Shown here: in pieces, positions 6,733 through 15,446 of the stretch
Position numbering within the stretch: position 1 is the stretch's first letter
Layout of the letters: each line of letters opens with the position of its first letter
Assembly: GCA_035310145.1 (NCBI GenBank)
Contig: DATGEL010000055.1
Coordinates: 1-45,098 of the forward strand
Direction: 5' to 3'
Source of the DNA: Dehalococcoidia bacterium
GTDB taxonomy: Bacteria; Chloroflexota; Dehalococcoidia; CAUJGQ01
Length of the DNA stretch: 45,098 bases
Notes under the pieces: model-generated
The model's input: only the letters and a program-made list of their open reading frames with translations
Database searches by the model: none
Told to the model about the DNA's origin: nothing
Translations under genes and position numbers: made by a program

Positions 6733-8283
6733 ATGAGACGCCTGTTCCTCGTCTGTGCGGCGCTCGCGCTCGTCTTCATGGCGCTGCCGCTGATCGCCGC
6801 CGACTCCCCTGCACGGGCGCAAACCCAGCCCACGGCGACTCCTCCACCTCCCACCACACCCGATCAGGAAGCGCTGCGGCAGCAGCTAGGCGGCTTCCTC
6901 AGCGGCCTGCAAGATGTCATCAATACCATGAAAGCGAACCCCGCCACGGCGCAGGCGCTGGTGGCCACGGGCAGCGACCCGAGCGGCCAGCTCACCGCCG
7001 CGCAGCAGCAGGTGCCGCAGCTCACCTCCACCGACCTGGCGGCGCTGCAGACGGCGGTTTCACAGAACCCAAACTGGCAGCAGATCCCAGGAGAGCTGAA
7101 GGCCGCCGTCAGCGTCGGCGGCCACGCCGGCGCGCTGCCGGCGCTGGGCGTGCCTGGGCTGCGCACGCTCGCCACGCGCGCGCCGGCGCCCGCCTCCGGG
7201 CCCTCTGTGCAGCGGTCGCGGTTCCTCGCCTTCGTGCGCAGCTACAACGGTGCGCCCGCGCCGGCCAACCGCGGGAGCGCGCTCGATGCCTTCAACCCGT
7301 TCCACCCCAACGCCGCGCCGACCACGCTGGACGACACGCAGGGCACCTTCGTCGACAGCTGCGAGAGTAGCACCGGCGGCACGGCGCCCAACTTCAAGGC
7401 CAGCGAGCTGTTCAACGACGCGTTCATCGCCAACCAGGTGCAGAGCGCGATCCAGGCGATCATGCTGGCCACACCGGGCGTGTTCGCCGCCTTCATCGGG
7501 GTGGACGTGCCCACCGGCGTGAAGATCGCCGAGGCCGCGGCCTGGGGCGTCGCCAACGTCGCCTTCCTCGTGCTCTCGCAGCTCGACGCGATCGCGCTCG
7601 ACTGCGCCCAGAATTACTTCCAGGGGATTCAGACCGCCACCTTCCCCACCGATCCGAACAACAGCAGCAGTGTCGTGGCCGGTTCGTCGGAACAGAGCGT
7701 GCTGGACCTGATCAACAAGGCCACCGGCACGCAGCAACAGATCACCAACGTGCAGAAGACGACCGACACGATCGAGAACTGCCAGATCCAGGGCAAGACC
7801 AGCGGTGCGCCGCAGGCGGGACCGAACTGCGCGCCGGGCTTGCTCGCGCAGGCTGACACGCTGAACAGCACACTGACCACGGACAACAGCCAGGTCGACG
7901 AGATCCAGGACGACACGCAGGTCACGCAGACCTACGTCAACGCGCTGGACAACACCGAAAACACGATCCTGACCAAGGCGAAGCAGGCGATCACCAACCT
8001 GAACGCCTTCCAGACGCTCCAGGTGCAGATGGAGATCGAGGCGAACCTGAGCCTGCACGGCAACAACCCGATCGGGCTGTTCGAGACGCCGAAGGCCCAG
8101 GGCGGCTACCTGGAGATCGTGCACGACATCGTCAAGACCGAGATCCAGAACGAGATCGCCACGGGCAAGGGCGTGTTCAACGCGCAGTCCTATCTCGCGC
8201 AGGGCGAGGCGGCGTTCGCCGCGGGCCAGTTCAAGACCGCGTACAGCGACTACGCCAAGGCCTATCAAGATGCCACGAAGTAA
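6733..8283 (+). CDS. Secreted helical protein of unknown family, tandem paralog 1
   Basis: The ATG follows GGGAG. The 516-aa protein has a Sec signal (MRRLFLVCAALALVFMALPL, cut near ADSPARA). A Pro/Thr linker follows, then a mostly helical body. Features shared with the next gene are LSGLQDVINTMKANP (about 56-70), a Cys-Glu-Ser near 210, a hydrophobic helical segment around 240-285 ending near a Cys (LDCAQNYF), FQTLQVQMEIEANL (about 425-440), GGYLEIVHDIV, and a C-terminal GQFKTAYSDYAKAYQDA that looks like half a TPR. An extra segment, ENCQIQGKTSGAPQAGPNCAPG, is absent from paralog 2. No enzyme motif is visible. The gene is 49 bp from its paralog, so one transcript is likely. Possibly a cell-surface scaffold; function unknown. 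Confidence 0.8.
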   Translation: MRRLFLVCAALALVFMALPLIAADSPARAQTQPTATPPPPTTPDQEALRQQLGGFLSGLQDVINTMKANPATAQALVATGSDPSGQLTAAQQQVPQLTSTDLAALQTAVSQNPNWQQIPGELKAAVSVGGHAGALPALGVPGLRTLATRAPAPASGPSVQRSRFLAFVRSYNGAPAPANRGSALDAFNPFHPNAAPTTLDDTQGTFVDSCESSTGGTAPNFKASELFNDAFIANQVQSAIQAIMLATPGVFAAFIGVDVPTGVKIAEAAAWGVANVAFLVLSQLDAIALDCAQNYFQGIQTATFPTDPNNSSSVVAGSSEQSVLDLINKATGTQQQITNVQKTTDTIENCQIQGKTSGAPQAGPNCAPGLLAQADTLNSTLTTDNSQVDEIQDDTQVTQTYVNALDNTENTILTKAKQAITNLNAFQTLQVQMEIEANLSLHGNNPIGLFETPKAQGGYLEIVHDIVKTEIQNEIATGKGVFNAQSYLAQGEAAFAAGQFKTAYSDYAKAYQDATK

Positions 8284-8332
8284 TACGCGACGCTTCGACG
8301 AGCAGGTCACCCGCGTGATCAGGAGAACAGCC

Positions 8333-9850
8333 ATGAGACGCTGGTTGGTTATCGTCGCGGCCGTCGCGCTGATCGGTGCCGCGCTGCCGCTGATCGCGGC
8401 CGATTCGCCCGCGGCGCAGGGCGCCGGTCCGAACGCCACGCCGCAGGCCGGGCGTGGCAACGGCAACAACGCCTCACCGCCGACGAACGGCGACGACGAA
8501 AACTTCCGCAAAGACCTGAAGACCTACTTCGCCGGCATGCAGGACGTCCTCAACGCCCTGCAACAGAACCCGAACACGAGCCACCACCTGGGCAAGAACA
8601 CGGTGCATGACCCCGGCTCGGCGATTAAAGTCGCGCAGCAGCACGTCGACACGCTCAATGCGAACGAGCTGCGCGAGTTGGAGAAGCGCTACGGCACGAA
8701 CCCGGCCTGGCGCGACCAGCCGGCCAAGCTGAAGGCGTTGATCGACAGCGTCGGACCGGGCAACGGCGCCCGACCCGGCGGCGGGCGGCGCAGCAGCGCG
8801 CTCCCGGGCAATGCGGGAGGCGGCGGCAACACCCTGGCCAGCGCCATCCCCGACTACTCGATGCCCGCCTCGCTGACCGCGCTGTTTGGCTCGTTGAGCG
8901 GCACGCCGCTGCGGGCCGATGCGCTGGCGGTGGAAGACGCGCTGGCGGTGACGCCGGCTGCCGGCTTCCCCGAGCCGTACCTGGCCCCGGACTGCAACAG
9001 CCCCGGCAATGCGAAGACCCTGTTCTACGCCTACTGGGCTGCGGCCGACGCGGCTGCCATCGCCAATGCCGTCGCCTCCGGCGCGCCGGACGGCGCCGAC
9101 TTCGCCGCGGTGACGATCATTGCCGGCGCGGCCTTCGGCGTGGCGAACGGTATCGCGATCGAGCTGCAGAAGGAGCTGACCTTCGCCACCGACTGCATCA
9201 CCTTCGCCTTCAACCAGCAGTTGGTCAGCACCTTCCCGCAGGACCCGAACAACCCGGGCAGCTTCATTCCGGCGTCCTCGCAGATCAGCGTGAACGCGCT
9301 CGCCGCGCTCTCCGGCCAGATTCAGACGATCCTCAACAACGTGCAGACCGACGTGAACCTGATCACCCAGGACCTGGCGAGCCTGATCATCAAGCTCGGC
9401 ACCGCGCAGGGCACGGCGACGCAGATCCACAACACGGCCACCACGCTGCAGGGGCAGACCGACACGCTGCAGAGCACCGTCGGCCAGCCCAACGACAACA
9501 CCGACAACACCTCCAACGGCCTGGCGAACGACATCAACGGGCACATGGACACGTTGCTCGGCAACATCTCCGCCTTCCAGGCGCTGAGCATCCAGATGGA
9601 GATCGAGCGCAACATGGCCGTCTCCTCGCAGCCGTCGCTGGCGATCTTCGCCCTGCCGGCAGCGAAGGGCGGCTATCTGGAAACGGCGCGCGCGATCGTG
9701 GCCGGCACCATCGCCAACCTCCAGGCGGCCGGCCAGGGTGTCGGCAACGCGCAGCAGTTCCTGGCGCAGGGCAACGCGGCAGCCGCCGGCGGCCAGTTCG
9801 AGACCGCGTACGAGGACTACGCCATGGCGTATCAGACGGCGGTGCAGTAG
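8333..9850 (+). CDS. Secreted helical protein of unknown family, tandem paralog 2
   Basis: ATG at 8333 with AGGAGA upstream; 505 aa. The signal peptide ends in the same ALPLIAADSPA as paralog 1. Matching blocks in the same order are YFAGMQDVLNALQQNP, a Cys-Asn-Ser near 222, TFATDCITFAFN, FQALSIQMEIERNM, KGGYLETARAIVAGTI and GQFETAYEDYAMAYQTA. Between them sequence identity is low, so the duplication is old and the conserved blocks are probably functional. A Gly/Asn-rich linker (about 38-55) replaces the Pro/Thr linker. A region of regularly spaced Thr/Gln/Asn (TATQIHNTATTLQGQTDTLQ) suggests coiled coil. Two conserved Cys may form a disulfide outside the cell. Function unknown. Confidence 0.8.
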   Translation: MRRWLVIVAAVALIGAALPLIAADSPAAQGAGPNATPQAGRGNGNNASPPTNGDDENFRKDLKTYFAGMQDVLNALQQNPNTSHHLGKNTVHDPGSAIKVAQQHVDTLNANELRELEKRYGTNPAWRDQPAKLKALIDSVGPGNGARPGGGRRSSALPGNAGGGGNTLASAIPDYSMPASLTALFGSLSGTPLRADALAVEDALAVTPAAGFPEPYLAPDCNSPGNAKTLFYAYWAAADAAAIANAVASGAPDGADFAAVTIIAGAAFGVANGIAIELQKELTFATDCITFAFNQQLVSTFPQDPNNPGSFIPASSQISVNALAALSGQIQTILNNVQTDVNLITQDLASLIIKLGTAQGTATQIHNTATTLQGQTDTLQSTVGQPNDNTDNTSNGLANDINGHMDTLLGNISAFQALSIQMEIERNMAVSSQPSLAIFALPAAKGGYLETARAIVAGTIANLQAAGQGVGNAQQFLAQGNAAAAGGQFETAYEDYAMAYQTAVQ

Positions 9851-9884
9851 GCGCCGTGCCGGCCGCTTTTCGGTCATGGTCGGC

Positions 9885-9918
9885 GGGCGGCGGGAGGGTA
9901 CTACACATCCCGCCGCCC
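9885..9918 (+). terminator. Hairpin between paralog 2 and the IPT protein gene
   Basis: Perfect 11-bp stem GGGCGGCGGGA / TCCCGCCGCCC with a 12-nt loop and no U-tract. It could attenuate read-through into the large downstream gene rather than stop it. Confidence 0.4.
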
Positions 9919-9943
9919 CCGAACCGGCAAAAGCGAGGATCGC

Positions 9944-12900
9944 GTGAGACACGAAAGAGAACGCACCCGCGGGGGGCGCGCCTGGCACGGCCGCTCCCGC
10001 TTCCTGCTGCTCGGCGCCCTGGCGCTCGCCGCGCTCACGCTGGCGCGCCCCGGCGGCCAGGCCGCCGCGGCCTGCAGCGTGAGCGTCAGCGGCATCAGCC
10101 CGGCGATCTCCTTTCAACCGGATACACCCGCGGCGACGATTACGGGCAGCTGCTTCCACAACAACGGCGACATTACCAGCGTGACCTTCGGCAGCACGGC
10201 CGCGGCGTTCAGCGTCACGGACGACGGCCACCTCGCCGTCACGGTGCCAGCGGGCACGACGGCGGGCGCGGTCACGGTCACGGCGTCGAACGGCTCCTCC
10301 TCGGGGACGACGAGCTACACCTACGCGCCGCTGCCGAGCGCCACGGGCATCACCCCGGCGCTGGTCTTCAACGACGTGGGCACGGCGGTGACGGTCAGCG
10401 GCTCCGGCTTCGCGCCGAGCACCGGCACGACCGCCCTCTCGATCAACGGCGGCGCCGTCTCCACGGGCACGATCACCAATACGTCGATCGCGGCGACGGC
10501 GCCGGCGGCGAACCTCACCGGCAACGTGCCGGTCAGCGCCGCCGTCACGCTCACGGGCGACACGCGGTCGGCGGACGTGCCCGGCGGCCTGACCTACGTC
10601 GCACATCCGGCCGTCAGCGGCGTGGTGCCGTCGAGCGGCCCGGAGAAGGGCGGCACCAACGTCCAGATCAGCGGCAGCGGCCTGAACCCGCCCGCCGGCG
10701 CGACCACCACGGTGAACTTCGGCACGCACGCGGCCGCGAGCGTCACCCCCGTCTCGGACACCGAGATCGACGCCGTCTCGCCGTCTGTGCCCGCGGCTAC
10801 CGGCACGGTGGACGTGACCGTCACGGTCACGCTGCCGGGCGGCGCCTCCGAGACGAGCGCGACGAGCACGGCGGACCAGTTCACCTTCGTGCCGGCGCCG
10901 ATCGTGACCAGCGTCACGCCGAGCACGGCGCCGCCCGGCTCGAACACGGATGTGACGATCGGCGGCCAGAACTTCCAGGACGGCGCGATCGTGCTGTTCG
11001 GCCCCTCCGATGGCTCAAACGGCTCGCCGAGCAACCCCTTCCCCAACGACCTTTCGGCCACGGCGGTCGATGTCCTGGGCGGCACGAGCATCCTGGCGAT
11101 CACGCCGGCCGGCCCGCCGGGCGCCACGAACGTTGTCGTGATCAATCCCGACGGCCAGTTCGGCGTGCTCAAGTCCGGCGACGCCAACCACTTCGCCTTC
11201 ACCGGATCGCCGCCGACGCTGGCCGCGACGCCGATCAGCCCGACCAGCGGCGGCACGCTGGGCGGCACAAGCGTGACGATCACGGGCGCCGGCTTCCAGT
11301 CGGGCGCAACTGTGACCTTCATCTTCCCCAGCCCGACGAGCGACCCCGGCGCCCGCGGCACGGCCACGAGCGTGAACGGTGCCGGCACGGCGATCACGAC
11401 CACGACGCCGATCCACACGGCCGGCGCGGTGAACGTCGTCGTGACCAACCCCGACGGCGGCAGCGTCACGGCCGCGAGCGGCTTCACCTTCACCAACTCG
11501 GCGGCGCCGACGATCGCCTCGCCGCTCAGCCCGGCCACGGGCAGCTCGACCGGCGGCACACAGGTGACGATCACCGGCACGGGCTTCGCGCCCGGCGCCG
11601 CGGTGACCTTCGGCGGCACGCAGGCGGCCTTCGCGACCGTCTCCGGCTCGACGAAGATCATCGTCAACACGCCCGCCCATGCGGCCGGCGCGGCCGACGT
11701 CTTCGTGACCAACCCGGACGGGCAGAACTCGAACACGCTGAGCGGCGCCTTCACCTACACCGCCGGCCCGGCGCCCACGCTGACCGGCTTCGCCGGCGGC
11801 AGCGCCACCAGCGGTCCGACCACGGGCGGCACACCGGTGCAGCTCAGCGGCAGCGGCTTCGTCGCCGGCGCGCATGTGACCTTCGGCGGCACGGCCGGCA
11901 GCAGTGCCAGCGTCAACGGCACCGGCACGCTGATCACCGTGACCACGCCGCCCCACGCGGCCGGTGCGGTCGACGTGATCGTGGTCAACCCGGACGGCCA
12001 GAGCTCAGGCACGCTGAGCGGTGGCTTTACCTACACGGCGCTGGCCGCGATCTCGCTCACGAAGCTCGACGTGACCACGGGCAGCACGCTGGGCAACACC
12101 GCGGTGAAGCTGACCGGCGCCGGCTTCGCGCCGGGCGCCAGCGTGGTGTTCGGCAGCACCGTCGCACCGGCGGCCTCGACTTCGGTGCCGAGCAGCACGG
12201 AGATCGACACGCTCACGCCGGCCGGTGTCTACGGCCTGGTGAGCGTCACCGTGATCAACCCGGACGACACGAGCGGGAGCCCCGACCGCGCCACGCTCGC
12301 CAACGCCTTCAACTTCACGCCAGCGCCGGCGCCGATGATCATGAGCATCAACCCGACGAGCGGCGCGAAGGGCACGGTGATCACGATCACCGGCACGGGC
12401 TTCGCCTTCGACAACCCGGCGAAGCTGGCCGACGGCACCGCCGATCCGTATGCCGGGGCGAACTCGACCGGCAACGCCTTCGTGACGATCGGCGGCGTGG
12501 CGCTGCAGCCGCTGCCGCCGGTAAGCCCGGCGATCGTCTCACCGCCGATCATCCAGAGCGCCACCACGATCAAGGGCGTCGTGCCGTCGCTGCCGGGAGG
12601 CCCGGCGGACATCACGATTACGAACCCCGACCACCAGGGCGTGATCCTGAAGGGCGCCGCCGATGCCAACGGTCCCGGCTTCTTCTACCCGACGGACACT
12701 ACGCCGCCGGCCACCACGGCCACGGCGTCAGCGCCGCCCGGCTACAGCTTCGGCACCTGGACCAACAAGAACGTGATCGTCGCGCTCAACGCCACGGACA
12801 ACCCCGGCGGCTCGGGCGTCAAGCAGATTACGATCAGCGCCGCGCCGGCCGGCGGCGGGCCGGGACAAACCATCCCGACGTCGACCACGCCGGTCAGCAG

Positions 12901-14188
12901 CACCACGGTGAACATCACCGTCGATGGCAAGACGAACCTGAACTTCTTCGCCACCGATAACGCCGGCAACGTCGAGGACAAGACGCAGCCGGGTAACACG
13001 GTGGCGATCTGGCTGGACAAGACGCCGCCGGTGATCGCGACGAGCGCGACGATTCCGAACGGCAGCGGCACCCAGCCGTACAACTTCGGGCAACCGACCA
13101 ACCAGGACGTGACCGTCACGTTCAGCTGCACCGACGGCGGCTCGGGCGTGAACACGCTGAGCTTCAGCACGGCCTCGTCGACCACGACGAGCGGCACGAA
13201 CCCGCTGGCGGTGACGGTGAACAGCCCCGGCAGCAACCAGTCGGTGACGGCCACCTGCACGGACGTGGCCGGGAACAGCGCCAGCTCGACCTTCAGCGGC
13301 ATCAACATCAACAAGAGCGCGCCGGTGATCACGGCGTCGGCCACGGCCGGCGGCCAGCCGTACACGCCGGGCACCTGGACCGACCAGGCGGTGACGGTGA
13401 CGTTCAGCTGTACGCCGATCGCCGGCGGCACGCAGATCGCCTTCGTCACGCAGCCGATCCTGATCAACACGGAGGTGCATAACGACCAGGTGAGCGGCAA
13501 CTGCACGGACGCCGCCGGCAACGGCGCGACGATCACGTTCCCGCCCGACCCGGCGAACGGCATCGACATCGACATGACGCTGCCCAGGGCCTCGGCCTCG
13601 GCAACGACGACGGACAACAACGGCCACACCGTGCCCTACACCGCCGGCGCCTGGACCAACCACGACGTGGTCGTGACGTTCAGCTGCCAGGACCAGGGCG
13701 CGGTGCAGTCGGGCGTGCCGCCGGTGGTCACCGACGAGCAGGCCTTCCTCAGCCCGCCGGTGACGGTCAGCGCGCAGGGCACGACGAGCTCGGTGACGGG
13801 CAACTGCAGCGACGCCGCCGGCAACGAGGCGAACCCGCCGGCCTTCTTCGGGCCGATCCTGATCGACAAGGCGCCGCCCGTGTGCAGCGTGGTCGTGAAT
13901 CCGAACCCGATCGGACCGGCCAACGGCAAGCTGGTGAGCGTCGTGGCCACGGTCACAGTCACCGATCAGTCGGGCCTCTCCGGGCCGAACGGCTTCCAGC
14001 TCGTCTCCGTGGCGAGCAACAACCCGGCCACGGCCGGCAGCGACATCGTCGGCTTCGCGCCGGGCTCGGCGGATACGACGGGCCAGCTGCGGGCCACGAA
14101 GGGCCGGAGCTACACGCTGACCTATAAGCCGTTCGACGTGGCCGGCAACGTCGGCGCCACCTGCAGCGTGCAGGTGACGGTCAAATGA
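9944..14188 (+). CDS. Large secreted IPT/TIG- and Ig-repeat surface protein
   Basis: GTG start preceded by GCGAGGA; 1414 aa. The signal peptide (RSRFLLLGALALAALTLA) is cut near GQAAAA. Residues about 44-910 hold roughly nine IPT/TIG-like beta-sandwich repeats, each with a 'P...G...GGT.V.I.G.GF..GA.V.FG' pattern and several with 'TNPDG'. From about 920 to the end there are four or five repeats of about 95 residues that start '[TK]xPPV' and contain 'PYxxGxWTNxxVxVTFSC' and 'GNCxDAAGN', with paired Cys. These resemble bacterial Ig-like/HYR modules. There is no C-terminal anchor or sorting signal. Such stacks form extended adhesive stalks. It follows the two secreted paralogs by 93 bp and may be their partner. 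Confidence 0.88.
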   Translation: MRHERERTRGGRAWHGRSRFLLLGALALAALTLARPGGQAAAACSVSVSGISPAISFQPDTPAATITGSCFHNNGDITSVTFGSTAAAFSVTDDGHLAVTVPAGTTAGAVTVTASNGSSSGTTSYTYAPLPSATGITPALVFNDVGTAVTVSGSGFAPSTGTTALSINGGAVSTGTITNTSIAATAPAANLTGNVPVSAAVTLTGDTRSADVPGGLTYVAHPAVSGVVPSSGPEKGGTNVQISGSGLNPPAGATTTVNFGTHAAASVTPVSDTEIDAVSPSVPAATGTVDVTVTVTLPGGASETSATSTADQFTFVPAPIVTSVTPSTAPPGSNTDVTIGGQNFQDGAIVLFGPSDGSNGSPSNPFPNDLSATAVDVLGGTSILAITPAGPPGATNVVVINPDGQFGVLKSGDANHFAFTGSPPTLAATPISPTSGGTLGGTSVTITGAGFQSGATVTFIFPSPTSDPGARGTATSVNGAGTAITTTTPIHTAGAVNVVVTNPDGGSVTAASGFTFTNSAAPTIASPLSPATGSSTGGTQVTITGTGFAPGAAVTFGGTQAAFATVSGSTKIIVNTPAHAAGAADVFVTNPDGQNSNTLSGAFTYTAGPAPTLTGFAGGSATSGPTTGGTPVQLSGSGFVAGAHVTFGGTAGSSASVNGTGTLITVTTPPHAAGAVDVIVVNPDGQSSGTLSGGFTYTALAAISLTKLDVTTGSTLGNTAVKLTGAGFAPGASVVFGSTVAPAASTSVPSSTEIDTLTPAGVYGLVSVTVINPDDTSGSPDRATLANAFNFTPAPAPMIMSINPTSGAKGTVITITGTGFAFDNPAKLADGTADPYAGANSTGNAFVTIGGVALQPLPPVSPAIVSPPIIQSATTIKGVVPSLPGGPADITITNPDHQGVILKGAADANGPGFFYPTDTTPPATTATASAPPGYSFGTWTNKNVIVALNATDNPGGSGVKQITISAAPAGGGPGQTIPTSTTPVSSTTVNITVDGKTNLNFFATDNAGNVEDKTQPGNTVAIWLDKTPPVIATSATIPNGSGTQPYNFGQPTNQDVTVTFSCTDGGSGVNTLSFSTASSTTTSGTNPLAVTVNSPGSNQSVTATCTDVAGNSASSTFSGININKSAPVITASATAGGQPYTPGTWTDQAVTVTFSCTPIAGGTQIAFVTQPILINTEVHNDQVSGNCTDAAGNGATITFPPDPANGIDIDMTLPRASASATTTDNNGHTVPYTAGAWTNHDVVVTFSCQDQGAVQSGVPPVVTDEQAFLSPPVTVSAQGTTSSVTGNCSDAAGNEANPPAFFGPILIDKAPPVCSVVVNPNPIGPANGKLVSVVATVTVTDQSGLSGPNGFQLVSVASNNPATAGSDIVGFAPGSADTTGQLRATKGRSYTLTYKPFDVAGNVGATCSVQVTVK

Positions 14189-14242
14189 GCGGCGGCTGAG
14201 CCGCCTCGCGTTGGCCAGCGCGGACGGCACGGCAGCAGGCGA

Positions 14243-14273
14243 GGGCGCAGCCGGACCCTCCGGCTGCGCCCTT
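14243..14273 (+). terminator. Intrinsic terminator after the IPT protein gene
   Basis: Perfect 13-bp stem (14243-14255 with 14259-14271) with a CCC loop followed by TT, 55 bp past the stop codon. It separates this unit from the riboswitch-controlled gene. Confidence 0.7.
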
Positions 14274-14338
14274 GCCGCCGGCAGCGGCAGGAGGCCGCGG
14301 CAACGTTACTGAAGCGTTACCACGGCTGTGCAAAGACA

Positions 14339-14367
14339 TTGCTTCACAGCCACGATATTGATATAAG
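14339..14367 (+). promoter_or_regulatory. Promoter of the riboswitch-CAP protein transcript
   Basis: TTGCTT (14339-14344), a 17-bp spacer and TATAAG (14362-14367) form a good sigma-70-type promoter in an otherwise GC-rich region. The predicted transcript starts near 14374, about 60 nt before the riboswitch core. Confidence 0.65.
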
Positions 14368-14432
14368 CCGGTGGTAGAGCGCCGCCGCGGCCCGGCGAGG
14401 CCGCGGCGATCGCCTTCCGAGTCTGATCCGGT

Positions 14433-14520
14433 TCGCACGCTGGACAAAGGCAAACCCGGCGAAAGGCGGGGGCGCAAAGTCTCGGGCCTACCTTCGCGTA
14501 CGGGCGCGCCCGGCGCGGAC
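14433..14520 (+). promoter_or_regulatory. Cyclic-di-GMP class I (GEMM-I) riboswitch
   Basis: The core matches the GEMM-I aptamer element by element. It has CGCACGC, then AAAGGCAAACC, a GAAA tetraloop closed by CCGGC/GGCGGG, then GGGCGCAAAG and CTCGGGCCTA, and a second GC-rich hairpin to about 14520. The conserved GGCAAACC, GAAA and CGCAAAG blocks are in the right order and spacing. It lies in the 5' leader of the CAP/SCP gene at 14647, after a good promoter. Whether binding raises or lowers expression cannot be read directly; the 120 nt after the aptamer hold GC-rich hairpins but no obvious U-tract. Confidence 0.9.
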
Positions 14521-14646
14521 ACGGCAGCCGGACCGCCGCAAGCCACTGCGAAGACGTTCCCGCACCGGGGACCGCGCTTCGAGCGGCCATCGCCTCGGTG
14601 TTCTCTCGTCGCCGCCGGGCGGCGATCGGAGAAAGGAACGTCTACG

Positions 14647-15216
14647 GTGACACCCAGCAGCACCTTCATCCGCACGTCGCGCAAGGCGCTCGCCATGGCG
14701 CTCGGCGCCACCCTGCTCGCCGCCGCGCTGCCCGCTGGCCTGCGCAGCACGGCGCCCGTCCACGCGGACGGCGCCACGGTCAACTGCGACGTGCCGGACA
14801 GCCAGCTCCAGATCGACCCCGAGGAGCAGGCGCTGCTCGATATGCTGAACGCCTACCGGGCGCAGTACGGGCTCGGTCCGCTGCAGTTCGATCCGCCGCT
14901 GCAGCGCGCGGCGGCATGGAAGGCCATGGATATGGCCAACAACCGCTACACCGCGCACGACGACAGCTTCCGCACCTGGGACCAGCGCTTTCGCGACTGC
15001 GGCTACACGGCGCCCTACGCCTTTATGGCGGAAAACATCTCCGGCGGCTTCGCCACGGCGGTGGAGACGCTGAACCAGTGGGAACACTCGCCGGTGCACA
15101 ACGCGAACCTGCTGGACCCGAACATGAACTACGTCGGCCTGGTGCGCTACCAGCCGACCAACCCCAACGCCCCGTACGGCTGGTACTGGGTGCTGGAGCT
15201 GGGCAGCGACGCCTGA
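14647..15216 (+). CDS. Secreted CAP/SCP-domain protein
   Basis: GTG start with GGAGAAAGGA upstream; 189 aa. The signal peptide runs to about residue 40 (ALAMALGATLLAAALPAG, then VHA). The CAP domain (about 58-187) begins with EEQALLDMLNAYRAQYGLGPLQ. It carries the cavity residues His104 (YTAHDD), Glu129 (AENISGG), Glu146-His147 and His151, and closes with NYVGLV and GWYWVLELG. CAP proteins are secreted and bind or cleave varied partners; biochemical role here unknown. It is monocistronic, with a cyclic-di-GMP riboswitch in front and a terminator behind. This links its production to surface/biofilm signalling. Confidence 0.9.
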   Translation: MTPSSTFIRTSRKALAMALGATLLAAALPAGLRSTAPVHADGATVNCDVPDSQLQIDPEEQALLDMLNAYRAQYGLGPLQFDPPLQRAAAWKAMDMANNRYTAHDDSFRTWDQRFRDCGYTAPYAFMAENISGGFATAVETLNQWEHSPVHNANLLDPNMNYVGLVRYQPTNPNAPYGWYWVLELGSDA

Positions 15217-15241
15217 GGGCCCTGTCTCGCCATCGGCTTCC

Positions 15242-15282
15242 CGGCCCGCCACCCCTTCGGAGAGGTGGCGGGCCGTCTTCGT
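15242..15282 (+). terminator. Intrinsic terminator after the CAP protein gene
   Basis: Perfect 12-bp stem (15242-15253 with 15264-15275), 10-nt loop, followed by a T-rich TCTTCGTT. It lies 25 bp past the stop codon. Confidence 0.8.
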
Positions 15283-15446
15283 TGCCAGCACCCGCGGGGC
15301 GGCGCCGCAACAAGCGGTTCAAGGCGCGGGCGTGTCCGCCCGCGGCGCCCGCCGCACCACGTATCCATGTATGATGAAGGCCAGGCGAACCGCGCGGCCC
15401 TGCCCGCCGTACCGGCGCAGCGCGCACAACTGGAGGAGAGCGAACG

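Noticed and set aside
8474-10729. Very long open frame on the minus strand opposite the secreted paralogs
   Set aside because: Arg/Gly/Ala/Val-rich translation without motifs; it is the antisense of GC-biased genes that have signal peptides and clear repeats.
9856-12960. Thousand-codon frame overlapping the IPT protein
   Set aside because: Arg/His/Gly-rich, no fold; caused by the codon bias of the IPT repeats in the neighbouring frame.
12728-14230. Long minus-strand frame opposite the Ig-repeat part
   Set aside because: Same GC-bias artefact; no ribosome binding site and no recognisable domain.
14500-14640. Expression platform terminator after the cyclic-di-GMP riboswitch
   Set aside because: GC-rich hairpins are possible but none is followed by a U-tract, so the mechanism cannot be assigned.
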